Source: Cupriavidus alkaliphilus (GTDB taxonomy: Bacteria > Pseudomonadota > Gammaproteobacteria > Burkholderiales > Burkholderiaceae). From it: a stretch of DNA of 64,000 bases. Both the position numbers and the translations under genes were made by a program. Of this stretch, positions 34,741-43,067 are shown piece after piece (positions within the stretch are counted from its first letter, which is position 1; every line of letters begins with the position of its first letter). Below the pieces are notes generated by a model, which saw only the letters and a program-made list of their open reading frames with translations, ran no database searches and had not been told where the DNA came from. The DNA lies in the NCBI RefSeq assembly GCF_900094595.1, contig NZ_FMAD01000011.1:124001-188000 (forward strand). The letters run 5' to 3'.

Positions 34741-35643
34741 TCACGGCGCGGCCGCCGCCTGCCGCACCAGCCAGTTGCGGAACGCGCGCGCCGCGGCGGG
34801 TTCCATCCGGTCGCGCGGCCATACCGCGTAGTAGCCGCCGCCCAGGCTGGCGCTGGCGTCGCAGGCGCGCACCAGCAGGCCGTCGCGCAGGCAGGCATCG
34901 ATCATGTGGCGCCAGCCCAGCGCGATGCCCTGGCCTTCCATGGCCAGCTGCAGCAGGATCGGATACTGGTTCGAGGTCAGCACGTTGCGCGGCGTGGCGT
35001 CGGGCAGCCCCTGGTGGGCCAGCCAGGTCTGCCACGACATCCACTGGCGCTGGCCGTCGTCAAGCATCAGCAGGGTCTCGCCGGCCAGGTCCGACGGGGC
35101 CAGCGTGCGGCCGCCGAGATAGCCGGGCGTGCAGACCGGAAACACTTCCTCGCCGTACAGCCGGCGCGCGGCCAGCCCGGGTGGCGGTCCTTCGCGCAGG
35201 TAGTACAGGCCGATGTCGAACTCTGCCGGCGACAGCGCCGACAGGCTGTCGTTGACGGTCAGGCGCAGCTGGATCTCGGGGTGGGCGGCGCGGAACGAGG
35301 CCAGCCGCGGCGTCAGCCAGAGCACCGCGACGCCGCTTGAGCAGGCCACCGTCAGCGCGGTATGGCTGCGTACCTTCATCACGTCTTCGGTGGCCTCGGC
35401 GCAGCCGACCAGCAGGCGCTGCACCACCTCGGCATAGCGTTGCCCGCTGACGGTCAGGCGCAGCGCGCGCGGTTCGCGGATAAACAGCTTGCGTCCCAGG
35501 AAGCGTTCCAGCTGAGCCACCTGGCGGCTGATCGCGCTCTGCGTCAGGTGCAGTTCGGCCGCGGCGCGGGTAAAGCTGCCGTGCCGCATCGCGGCTTCGA
35601 AGGCGACCAGGTTGGGCAGGGGCGGGAGCGGGGAAATGCGCAT
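34741..35643 (-). CDS. LysR-family regulator, GcvA-like
   Basis: This 300-residue regulator has the N-terminus LPNLVAFEAAMRHGSFTRAAAELHLTQSAISRQVAQLE (helix-turn-helix) and a normal effector domain. The frame is open 32 codons further upstream, but the ATG at 35643 gives the family N-terminus. It is convergent with the Bug receptor gene on one side and lies downstream of the amidohydrolase operon on the other. Either could be its target. Its own promoter must lie in 35644-35758. Confidence 0.9.
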   Translation of the reverse strand: MRISPLPPLPNLVAFEAAMRHGSFTRAAAELHLTQSAISRQVAQLERFLGRKLFIREPRALRLTVSGQRYAEVVQRLLVGCAEATEDVMKVRSHTALTVACSSGVAVLWLTPRLASFRAAHPEIQLRLTVNDSLSALSPAEFDIGLYYLREGPPPGLAARRLYGEEVFPVCTPGYLGGRTLAPSDLAGETLLMLDDGQRQWMSWQTWLAHQGLPDATPRNVLTSNQYPILLQLAMEGQGIALGWRHMIDACLRDGLLVRACDASASLGGGYYAVWPRDRMEPAAARAFRNWLVRQAAAAP

Positions 35644-35758
35644 GGGGGCGTCCGGGCCGGAGATGCCGCCATGATAGACCGCCGGCACGTGCCGGCGCGT
35701 GGGGCGGGAGGGGCGGGAGGGTCTTGCCACCCGCGGCATCCGGGTGGCGGCAGCCAGG

Positions 35759-36997
35759 TCAGCCGGCGCGACGGTGGATGCGGCCCGCCTGCATCACCAC
35801 GCTCAGGCGTTCACCCTGTCCGGCGATCAGGCTGATGTCGGCGAGCGGGTTGCCGTCGACCAGCAGCAGGTCGGCCAGCGCGCCGGCACGCGTGGTGCCC
35901 AGTTCGCCTTCGCGCTGCAGGATGGCCGCGGCGATCGAGGTGGCAGAGCGGATGGCTTCGAGGTTGCCCAGCAGTTCGGCGCGGATGCGGAACTCGTCGG
36001 CCTGGTGGTCGTGCATTTCGCCGAGCAGGTCCGAGCCATAGCCCATCGGCACGCCGGCATCGGCATAGAGGCGCAGCGAGTCGCGGCCGGCCTGGCGCAC
36101 GGTCTCGATCTTGGCCACCGATTCGGGCGGCAGGCCCAGGCGGGCACCGTCGCGCGCCAGCGCGTCGTAGGTGACCAGCGTCGGCACGACAAAGGCGCCG
36201 TGCTTGCGCATTTCGTCGGCGGCGGCGCGGTCGACCAGGTTGCCATGCTCGATGGTGCGCACGCCGCAGCGTACCGCGCGCGTGATCGCGCGGCCCGTGT
36301 AGGCGTGGGCCATCACGTAGGTCTGCGCGGCCTCGGCCTCGGCGACGATGGCGCGGATCTCGTCCTCGCTGTACTGGGTGTTGCCGATCGGGTCGGTCGG
36401 CGACGCCACGCCGCCCGACGCCATGATCTTGATCTGGGTCGCGCCTTTCTGGATTTCCTCGCGCACCGCCAGCCGCACCGCGTCCACGCCATCGGCCACC
36501 CGGGCAATGGCGCCGGCGCGGAAGGCGCACGAGCAGGGCTCGAGCACATCGGAGCGCGGACGGAAGTCGCCATGGCCGCCGGTCTGCGACAGCGCCTTGC
36601 CCGAGGCAAAGATGCGCGGGCCCGGCACCAGCCCGGTGGCCACCGCCTGCGACAGGCCCCAGTCGGCGCCGCCGGCATCGCGCACGGTGGTAAAGCCGCG
36701 CTCCAGCATGCGCTGCATGATCGGCAGGGCGCGGATCGCCACCAGCACGTTGGGCTGGACCGCGTTCAGGCCGAGGTTGGCCAGCGACGCCAGCACGTGC
36801 ACGTGGCAGTCGATCAGGCCGGGCATCAAGGTCTTGCCGCGCGCGTCGATGCGCCGGGCATTGGGAGCATCGATGGCCGGGCCGACCGCGGCGATGCGCT
36901 CGCCTTCGACCAGCACGTCGTGGCCGCGCAGCAGCTCTCCCGTGCCGGGTTCGAGCACATCGCCGCCGTGGAAAAGGATCTGGGTGTTCTGGGACAT
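35759..36997 (-). CDS. Metal-dependent amidohydrolase family protein
   Basis: This 412-residue TIM-barrel amidohydrolase has the metal pair His65 and His67 in LIDCHVHV, a probable bridging lysine in IKIMASGGV, later histidines in MAHAYT and EHGN, and an aspartate in GYGSDLL. It resembles the imidazolonepropionase/Xaa-Pro dipeptidase-like group that hydrolyses cyclic amides or N-acyl amino acids. It starts one base after the stop of the MHS transporter gene. The two probably form a transport-and-hydrolysis operon. The substrate is not evident from sequence. Confidence 0.88.
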   Translation of the reverse strand: MSQNTQILFHGGDVLEPGTGELLRGHDVLVEGERIAAVGPAIDAPNARRIDARGKTLMPGLIDCHVHVLASLANLGLNAVQPNVLVAIRALPIMQRMLERGFTTVRDAGGADWGLSQAVATGLVPGPRIFASGKALSQTGGHGDFRPRSDVLEPCSCAFRAGAIARVADGVDAVRLAVREEIQKGATQIKIMASGGVASPTDPIGNTQYSEDEIRAIVAEAEAAQTYVMAHAYTGRAITRAVRCGVRTIEHGNLVDRAAADEMRKHGAFVVPTLVTYDALARDGARLGLPPESVAKIETVRQAGRDSLRLYADAGVPMGYGSDLLGEMHDHQADEFRIRAELLGNLEAIRSATSIAAAILQREGELGTTRAGALADLLLVDGNPLADISLIAGQGERLSVVMQAGRIHRRAG

Positions 36998-36998
36998 G

Positions 36999-38324
36999 TC
37001 AGCGTTGTTGCAGATAGGAGGGTTCGCGCACGAAGCGGGTGCCGACCAGGCTGATGGCGGCGGCGATCATCACGTAGATGGCGGGCGCCATGCTGCTGCC
37101 GGTGGTGGCGATCAGCCAGGTGATGATGAAGGAGGCAAAGCCGCCGAAGATCGTCACCGCGAAGTTGTAGGCCACCGACAGGCCGGTCGACAGCACGCGC
37201 GCCGGGAACAGCTCGGAGAAGGCCGCCAGGATCGGGCCGGTATAGGTGGCGATCAGCACCCCGAACACCAGCTGGAACACCAGCAGCGAGGCCAGGCCGG
37301 GCACGTGGTTGATGTACGCGAACATGGGCCACGCCAGCACCAGGATCAGCAGCGCCGAGCCGCTCAGCAGCACGCGCCGGCCGATGCGGTCGGCCAGCAG
37401 CCCCACCAGCGGCGCGAACACCATGATGGCGCAGCCACCCGCCATGCCGGCGACGAAGCCGTCGGCCTGCGGCACCTTCAGCACCTTGACGGCGTAGGTC
37501 GGCATGTAGAACAGCAGCACGTACGTGCACACGGTCCACAGGATCACCATCGAGAAGCTGGCGGCGGTTTCGCGCGGATAGGCCTGGAAGATTTCCTTCA
37601 GCGGCGAATCGGCGCGCTCGGCGGTGTCGCGGAAGGCCGGGGTCTCGTCCAGGTGGTGGCGGATGTAGTAGCCCACCGGGCCGATCACGATGCCCAGCAG
37701 GAACGGCAGGCGCCAGCCCCAGCTGTTGAGTGCCTCCTCGCTCAGCGAGCTGGTGACGAAGGTCCCGACCGCGGCGCCCAGCAGCACGGCCACGCCGATG
37801 CTGGCCTGGATCCAGCTGGAATAGTAGGCGCGCTGGCGCGCCGGCGCGTATTCGGTCAGGAAGGCGGTGGCGCCGCCCATTTCGCCGCCGGCGGAGAAAC
37901 CTTGCATCAGCCGCGCCACCACGATCAGCAGCGGGGCCAGGACGCCGATCTGGTCATAGGTGGGGGCAATCCCGATCAAGGTCGTGCCCAGTGCCATCAG
38001 CAGGATGGTCAGCGACAGCGCCGCCTTGCGCCCGACGCGGTCGGCGTAGACGCCCAGCACGATGCCGCCCACCGGCCGCATGAAAAAGCCCACGCCGAAG
38101 GTGGCCACGGCCAGCAGCAGCGAGCTGAGGTCGTTGCCGGTGGGGAAGAACAGCCTCGCGATGATGACCGCGAAGAAGCTGTAGACGGTGAAATCGAACC
38201 ACTCCAGGCCGTTGCCGATCACTGTGGCGACGATGGCGCGGCGGCGCTGGCTGGGCTGGATGGCGGGCGCCGCCTGGGTCGGCGGCGTGTAGGGCGCGCT
38301 CGTTGGCGCGGCACTGTTTGGCAT
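36999..38324 (-). CDS. MFS transporter, metabolite:H+ symporter (MHS) family
   Basis: This 441-residue inner-membrane symporter has about twelve hydrophobic segments. Family marks are IGNGLEWFDFTVYSFFAVIIARLFFP in helix 1, the loop GVYADRVGRKAAL, and RLMQGFSAGGEMGGATAFLTEYAP. MHS members import citrate, alpha-ketoglutarate, shikimate, proline/betaine and similar acids with protons. The ATG at 38324 has the strong AGAGGAGGAAG upstream; the open frame beyond it is antisense-like extension. It leads the amidohydrolase gene in the same operon and is the probable importer of that enzyme's substrate. Confidence 0.92.
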   Translation of the reverse strand: MPNSAAPTSAPYTPPTQAAPAIQPSQRRRAIVATVIGNGLEWFDFTVYSFFAVIIARLFFPTGNDLSSLLLAVATFGVGFFMRPVGGIVLGVYADRVGRKAALSLTILLMALGTTLIGIAPTYDQIGVLAPLLIVVARLMQGFSAGGEMGGATAFLTEYAPARQRAYYSSWIQASIGVAVLLGAAVGTFVTSSLSEEALNSWGWRLPFLLGIVIGPVGYYIRHHLDETPAFRDTAERADSPLKEIFQAYPRETAASFSMVILWTVCTYVLLFYMPTYAVKVLKVPQADGFVAGMAGGCAIMVFAPLVGLLADRIGRRVLLSGSALLILVLAWPMFAYINHVPGLASLLVFQLVFGVLIATYTGPILAAFSELFPARVLSTGLSVAYNFAVTIFGGFASFIITWLIATTGSSMAPAIYVMIAAAISLVGTRFVREPSYLQQR

Positions 38325-38773
38325 TTGGCTTCCTCCTCTGTGGCCACTGCCGGGGGCAGGGACCGGGCGCTTGCATCTCGCACTGGCCTGGCAGATGGTG
38401 CGGACGATGTTAGGAGAGGGTGGTCGGCGAGCGGTAGCGAAATCTCCGCATGCAGCCATGCGCGCGGCGCATGGATCGGGTTGACCGCGCCATGGGCCGG
38501 GATTACACTGCGCCCCGTTCCAACCAACGGAGCTATCCGTGGACAGTTGTCCCAGTCCTTCTTGCGCAACGGGAGTTTCCCCGGCCGCGCCGGCGCGCTG
38601 AGACACTGCAGTCATTCGCTGCAGTGCCGCCGCCCGGCGCTGCCATGCCCCATGCGGCCAGGCCCACGCCTGCGACCGCCGGTGCCAGACCTCCCTTGCT
38701 GCCTTTCGATGTCTTGTCATGGCCGGCGTGTATCGTCGCCGGCCGTATGGCTGTATTTGCTCAGGAGGTTGCC
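38325..38773. promoter_or_regulatory. 449-bp divergent region with two hairpins
   Basis: No gene is supported here. It must hold the promoters of the MHS operon (left) and the secreted protein (right). Two perfect inverted repeats stand out: CACTGCAG/CTGCAGTG with a 7-base loop at 38604-38626, and GGCCGGCG/CGCCGGCC with an 8-base loop at 38721-38744. The second lies just upstream of the Shine-Dalgarno of the next gene, so it may form in the mRNA leader. Confidence 0.5.
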
Positions 38774-39487
38774 ATGGTGTGGCACCAGTTTTTCGTACGC
38801 CTGGCCGCGCTGGCCATCGTGGCCGCGGCCTGCCGGCCGGCGCTGGCGGCGCGGCCGCTGATCACGGACGATGCCCGCATCGTCGATCCCAAGGCCTGCC
38901 AGCTGGAATCGTGGATGCAGTTCCAGTCCGGCGGCAATGAGCTGTGGGCGCTGCCCGGCTGCAATCCCACCGGCAACCTGGAGCTGACGCTGGGCGGTTC
39001 GCTGCAGCGCGTCGATGGCGGCTGGGACGGCACCAATGTGCAGTTCCAGGCCAAGACGCTGCTCAAGCCGCTGGAAACCAACGGCTACGGCATCGCGCTG
39101 TCGGGCGGCGTGATCCACCATCCCGACGCCGAGCCCGGCAAGGTACTGGGCAACCTCTATGTCAACGTGCCGGTGTCGTTCTCGTTCGCGGACGACCGCT
39201 TTGTCGCGCACCTGAACCTGGGCGCCAACCGCGACACCGGCAACCGCCAGACGCGCATGACCTGGGGCGCGGGCACCGAAACCCAGCTGCACCCGCGCGT
39301 GTTCCTGATCGCCGAGACCTTCGGCGAGAACCGCGGCAAGCCGTCTTTCCAGGCCGGCTTCCGCTTCTGGGTGGTGCAGGACCGGGTGCAGGTCGACACC
39401 ACCTATGGCAATGTGTTCGGCGGCGGCACGGGGGCGCGCTTCTTTACCGTCGGGCTGCGTCTGCTGTCGCCGGCGTTTCTGCCGTAG
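38774..39487 (+). CDS. Secreted beta-rich protein, possible outer-membrane protein
   Basis: This 237-residue protein has a clear signal peptide (FFVRLAALAIVAAACRPALAA). The mature part alternates polar and hydrophobic residues in the manner of a beta barrel: LELTLGGSLQRV, NVQFQAKTLL, GIALSGGVIHH, ARFFTVGLRLL, ending close to the C-terminus. The ATG at 38774 has a perfect AGGAGG nearby. It is probably exported to the outer membrane. I do not recognise a named family, and no partner gene suggests a role. It converges on the TumE-TumA pair. Confidence 0.7.
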   Translation: MVWHQFFVRLAALAIVAAACRPALAARPLITDDARIVDPKACQLESWMQFQSGGNELWALPGCNPTGNLELTLGGSLQRVDGGWDGTNVQFQAKTLLKPLETNGYGIALSGGVIHHPDAEPGKVLGNLYVNVPVSFSFADDRFVAHLNLGANRDTGNRQTRMTWGAGTETQLHPRVFLIAETFGENRGKPSFQAGFRFWVVQDRVQVDTTYGNVFGGGTGARFFTVGLRLLSPAFLP

Positions 39488-39528
39488 CGGCCAGCGCGAC
39501 GACCATGGTGCCAGCCAGTCAGCGGACG

Positions 39529-39894
39529 TCAGTGGAAAGCAAGCTCAAGCTCCACGCCGCTGTAGTCAACGCGCGGAGCAAGCCTGCGGCGTGGCCCTTG
39601 TTCGAAGCGAATCAAGCCGTAGCCCTCCATCGTGCGGAGTGTCCGCGACAGGTTCGACACGGCGCGTCCGGTTTTATGCGATAGCTCTTCGAGCGATTCA
39701 GGATTCGTTTCCGCGATCAGCGCAAGCAATTGGCGATTGGCTGGGGACAGGACCTTTGCCAGCACGTCCAGCGATTGAAACCAGACCTTGGGCTCATCCT
39801 TTCCGGGCTTGAGTTTGCCGCGGGCGATCGCCATGGTGCGGGCCTTGAAGTCTTCCAGTGAGGCGATGCCAATCTTGAGGTTGCCGCTCATCAT
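39529..39894 (-). CDS. tumA: TumA-type antitoxin, HVO_A0114-like DNA-binding protein
   Basis: This 121-residue protein has a C-terminal winged-helix domain (NRQLLALIAETNPESLEELSHKTGRAVSNLSRTLRTMEGYGLI, about 54-96), characteristic of the HVO_A0114 group that serves as antitoxin in TumE-TumA modules. It directly follows the toxin gene: its ATG abuts the toxin's stop, and a second ATG follows. It probably neutralises TumE by direct contact and represses the operon at the palindrome near the toxin start. The toxin-first order fits what I recall of this class. Confidence 0.78.
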   Translation of the reverse strand: MMSGNLKIGIASLEDFKARTMAIARGKLKPGKDEPKVWFQSLDVLAKVLSPANRQLLALIAETNPESLEELSHKTGRAVSNLSRTLRTMEGYGLIRFEQGPRRRLAPRVDYSGVELELAFH

Positions 39895-40248
39895 TCACTC
39901 CTTTTGCTGCAGGATCTTGTCGACCTCTGTCCAGAAATCTTCCAGCAACGTGGACGCATCCTGGTAGTCGTAGAATCGAACGCCCGCCGCCAGGTGCTTG
40001 TGGTCGTATTCAATGCGCGTGCGCGCTCCTGGCCTGGAACCCTCATTGATGCCGTGCGCATTGTCAAAGCCAAGCAAACGGCAGCCCATCCTGTCATGCA
40101 GTGTCAGCGAATACCTCAGTCCGTGAGGGCGTTCCTGCGAGACAGGGCAGGTACGCACCACGATTTTCACCCAATGCAAGCTTTCGTCATCTATGACGAA
40201 GCGGAGTCCATCCAGGTCCAACAGTGTGTCGAGGCTACGGTCGCGCAT
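39895..40248 (-). CDS. tumE: TumE-family toxin (DUF6516)
   Basis: This 117-residue protein matches the TumE/DUF6516 pattern: WVKIVVRTCPVSQERPHGLRYSLTLHDR, then the conserved FDNAHG and YDHKH motifs. TumE toxins are proposed nucleic-acid-acting toxins. The ATG at 40248 is chosen because it starts the conserved domain. The frame is open to 40458 but without similarity. No Shine-Dalgarno precedes it, and the predicted transcript begins only about 15 bases upstream, so it may be translated from a nearly leaderless mRNA. The local DNA is less GC-rich than the neighbours, in line with horizontal acquisition. Confidence 0.75.
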   Translation of the reverse strand: MRDRSLDTLLDLDGLRFVIDDESLHWVKIVVRTCPVSQERPHGLRYSLTLHDRMGCRLLGFDNAHGINEGSRPGARTRIEYDHKHLAAGVRFYDYQDASTLLEDFWTEVDKILQQKE

Positions 40249-40256
40249 CGATATGC

Positions 40257-40271
40257 TATCACAATGTGATA
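40257..40271. promoter_or_regulatory. Palindromic operator of the tumE-tumA operon
   Basis: TATCACA-A-TGTGATA is a perfect 15-base palindrome, eight bases before the tumE start. On the minus strand it directly follows a TATACT -10 box (40272-40277). Its position over the transcription start fits autoregulation by TumA. Confidence 0.65.
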
Positions 40272-40458
40272 AGTATAGAGAACCCGACCGGTTGTATGCG
40301 GCCAAGGCTCGTCTGGCTAGCACATCACTTTGCCACCGATAATGTAAAGATGGGGTTACTTTCTCGAGTTCTAGCGCGTATTTAGAGCTTTCCCATACGG
40401 CTTTCCTTAGGCTCCGGCTTTCCCCGTTGGTGATCGCTTGCGGCCTGTCGCCGGCCAT

Positions 40459-41370
40459 TCAAGCAGCCAGCAGTTCTTCCACTTCATCGCGCCGCGGCGG
40501 ATACGCGCCGGGCCGGGTCGCAGCAATGGCCGCCGCGGCCGCAGCCAGCCGCGCCTGTGCGGCAAGGTCGCCCGTTGCGCCGGACAGCACGCCGGCCATC
40601 CAGCCGCCCATCGCCGCATCGCCACAGCCGACGGTGTCGGCCACCTCGACTGCGAGCGCGGGCTGCTCGACGACACTACTGCCCTTGAGCAACGTCATGC
40701 CATGCGCGCCGCGGGTCAGCATGACGGTTGCATCGGGCGCCATGGCGCGTACTTGTGCCAATGCTGTGCCGGTATCGAGCGCGGGAAAGAGCCCGGCCAG
40801 GTCTTCATCGGAGATCTTGATGTAGCTGGCCAGCCGCAGCATGTGTTCGAGGACATTGGCGTAGCCCGGGGCGCGCATCAGGTCGCGGAAATTGGGGTCG
40901 AAGGCAATGCGCTTGCCGGCGCGCGCAGCCTGCGTGGCTTCTTCGCACAGGCGCGCCGCAAGCGGCTGTCGTACCAGGCTGATCGAGCCGAAATGCAGCA
41001 CCTCGGCGGCTTCGCGCCAGCCGGCGGGCAGGCGCGCCGGGTCGAAATGCAGGTCGGCGCTGTCGTCGCCGACAAAAAAATACCGCGGGGGATGGCGCGA
41101 GGCGACAAAGGCCAGGAACGGCGAGCGTGCCACCCGCTGCAGGAAGCGCCCGTCGAGGCCGGCCTCGGCGCTGGCACGGGCCAGCTCGTCGCCGAACAGG
41201 TCCTGGCTGACGGCCCCGGCAAAGCCGGTGGCAAGGCCCAGCCGGGCGGCCGCGCGCGCCACGTTCCAGCATGAGCCGCCGGGCAGCCCGAGCCAGCTGC
41301 CGTCGGCCTGCCGCACCATGTCGGTCAGCGCTTCGCCGAACACCACATAACGGGGAAGGGGCATGGCCAT
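40459..41370 (-). CDS. PfkB-family sugar kinase (probable fructokinase)
   Basis: This 303-residue PfkB kinase has the N-terminal GEALTDMV segment, the glycine pair GLPGGSCWNVARAAARLG that binds sugar, and the C-terminal ATP/catalytic motif DTVGCGDA at 245-252 with catalytic Asp251. The anion-hole glycine is present, and Cys replaces the usual Ala in GAGD. It is the last gene of the frc cluster, after zwf and pgi. It probably phosphorylates imported fructose to fructose-6-phosphate. A 2-keto-3-deoxygluconokinase role is the alternative, since that substrate also occurs in the pathway. Confidence 0.85.
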   Translation of the reverse strand: MAMPLPRYVVFGEALTDMVRQADGSWLGLPGGSCWNVARAAARLGLATGFAGAVSQDLFGDELARASAEAGLDGRFLQRVARSPFLAFVASRHPPRYFFVGDDSADLHFDPARLPAGWREAAEVLHFGSISLVRQPLAARLCEEATQAARAGKRIAFDPNFRDLMRAPGYANVLEHMLRLASYIKISDEDLAGLFPALDTGTALAQVRAMAPDATVMLTRGAHGMTLLKGSSVVEQPALAVEVADTVGCGDAAMGGWMAGVLSGATGDLAAQARLAAAAAAIAATRPGAYPPRRDEVEELLAA

Positions 41371-41408
41371 CGAGGTCTCCTTGGTGGTCGAATGTGGATT
41401 GCTGCGAG

Positions 41409-43043
41409 TCAGCTTGCTGCCGTGGGCTGCGCCGCGCGCGCCCGGCGGATCAGCGCCGCCGTGGAAGCATCATGCGCGACCACGCCGGCAGTGCCTTCCA
41501 GTTCGCGCTGGATCGGCGCGGCCAGCTTCTTGCCGAGTTCCACGCCCCACTGGTCGAAGGAGTTGATCTGCCACAGCGCGCCCTGCACGAAGGTGCGGTG
41601 CTCGGACAGCGCCAGCAGCGCGCCCAGGTGGTAGGGATCCAGCCGCTGCAGCAACAGCGTGTTGCTGGGCCGGTTGCCGTCGAACACCAGGTGCGGCACC
41701 AGCGCTTCGTCGCGCACGCCTTCGGCACGCACTTCATCGGCGCTGCGTCCGCGCAGCAGCGCCTCGCCCTGCGCAAAGCAGTTGGCCAGCAGCTTGGTAT
41801 GGTGCCCCGGCAGCGCGCTGACCGGCGCGAGCGTGGCGATGAAATCCACCGGAACCAGTTGCGAGCCCTGGTGCATCATCTGGAAGTAGGCGTGCTGCCC
41901 GTTCGTGCCCGTGGTGCCCCACACTACCGCGGCGGAGCCCGCGGCGATGGGGCTGCCGTCGAGCCCCACCGACTTGCCGTTGCTTTCCATTTCCAGTTGC
42001 TGCAGGAAGGCCGGCAGCAGTTCCAGCGGCTCGCAGTAGGGCGCCACGCAGCGGCTCGCGGCGCCCAGGAAACTGCGGTACCACACATCCAGCAGGCCCA
42101 GGATCATCGGCAGGTTTTGCTGCGGTGGCGTACCGGCGAAATGAATGTCCATCGCGCGCGCGCCATCCAGCAGTTGCCGGAAGCGTTCGAAGCCGATGGC
42201 CACTGCGATCGACAAGCCCACCGCCGACCACAGCGAAAAGCGCCCGCCCACCCAGTCCCAGAACGGGAACATATTGGCCGGGTCGATGCCGAACCCGGCC
42301 ACTGCCTCGCGGTTAGTCGATACCGCCACGAAGTGGCGCGCCAGGCCGGCACGGCTCACGCCCCGCCGCAGGAACCAGTCGCGCGCGGTGCGCGCGTTGG
42401 CCATGGTTTCCAGCGTGGTGAAGGTCTTGGAGCAGACTATCACCAGGGTGGTTGCGGCATCGAGCCCGGTGAGCGTGCGCGCCAGGTCGCTGCCGTCGAC
42501 ATTGGCCACGAAGTGCATGCGCGGACCGGTGGTCTGCGCATCGGTGAGCGCGCGGCACACCATGCGCGGCCCCAGGTCCGAACCGCCGATGCCGATATTG
42601 ACGACGTCGGTGATCCCGCGGCCGTCGACGCCGGTCCATGCGCCGCTGCGCACCGCATCGGCAAAGCGCGCCATCTGCGCCAGCACGGCTTCGACCTGGG
42701 CGCCCACAGGCTCTCCCAGCGCACGGTAGCCATCCTCGGGGTAAGCGCGCAGCGCGATATGCAGCGCGGCACGGTGCTCGGTGACGTTGACCGGCTCGCC
42801 CGCGTACATGGCGTCGCGCCGCTCGGCCACGCGCGCCTGCGCCGCCAGTGCGAACAGCAGCGCGAGGGTCTCGTCGGTGATGCGGTTCTTGGCGTAGTCC
42901 AGCGTCAGGCCGCAGGCCTCGGCGGTGAAGCGCGCGGCGCGCGCCGGTCCTTGCGGGCCGTCGAACCAGTCGCGCATATGGGTGCCGCGCAGCCTGTCGG
43001 CATGCGCGCGCAGCGCTTGCCAGGCGGGTAGGGAAGTGGTCAT
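41409..43043 (-). CDS. pgi: Glucose-6-phosphate isomerase
   Basis: This 544-residue phosphoglucose isomerase has GIGGSDLGPRM in the sugar-phosphate-binding region, the active-site block VVWGTTGTNGQHAYFQMMHQG and the C-terminal signature INSFDQWGVELGKKLA. The ATG at 43043 has GGAG upstream. It lies between zwf and the PfkB kinase, 24 bases after the former. In a fructose cluster it runs from fructose-6-phosphate to glucose-6-phosphate, feeding the dehydrogenase. This allows fructose breakdown by the Entner-Doudoroff route in bacteria lacking phosphofructokinase. Confidence 0.97.
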   Translation of the reverse strand: MTTSLPAWQALRAHADRLRGTHMRDWFDGPQGPARAARFTAEACGLTLDYAKNRITDETLALLFALAAQARVAERRDAMYAGEPVNVTEHRAALHIALRAYPEDGYRALGEPVGAQVEAVLAQMARFADAVRSGAWTGVDGRGITDVVNIGIGGSDLGPRMVCRALTDAQTTGPRMHFVANVDGSDLARTLTGLDAATTLVIVCSKTFTTLETMANARTARDWFLRRGVSRAGLARHFVAVSTNREAVAGFGIDPANMFPFWDWVGGRFSLWSAVGLSIAVAIGFERFRQLLDGARAMDIHFAGTPPQQNLPMILGLLDVWYRSFLGAASRCVAPYCEPLELLPAFLQQLEMESNGKSVGLDGSPIAAGSAAVVWGTTGTNGQHAYFQMMHQGSQLVPVDFIATLAPVSALPGHHTKLLANCFAQGEALLRGRSADEVRAEGVRDEALVPHLVFDGNRPSNTLLLQRLDPYHLGALLALSEHRTFVQGALWQINSFDQWGVELGKKLAAPIQRELEGTAGVVAHDASTAALIRRARAAQPTAAS

Positions 43044-43067
43044 CTCGGGTGCTCCGCAATACGTGGG

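Noticed and set aside
38450..38773. N-terminal extension of the secreted protein
   Set aside because: It would bury the signal peptide; the ATG at 38774 has a perfect Shine-Dalgarno and begins the signal.
36348..38861. An 837-codon open frame on the plus strand across the amidohydrolase and MHS transporter
   Set aside because: It covers two real genes on the other strand and shows no motif or ribosome-binding site.
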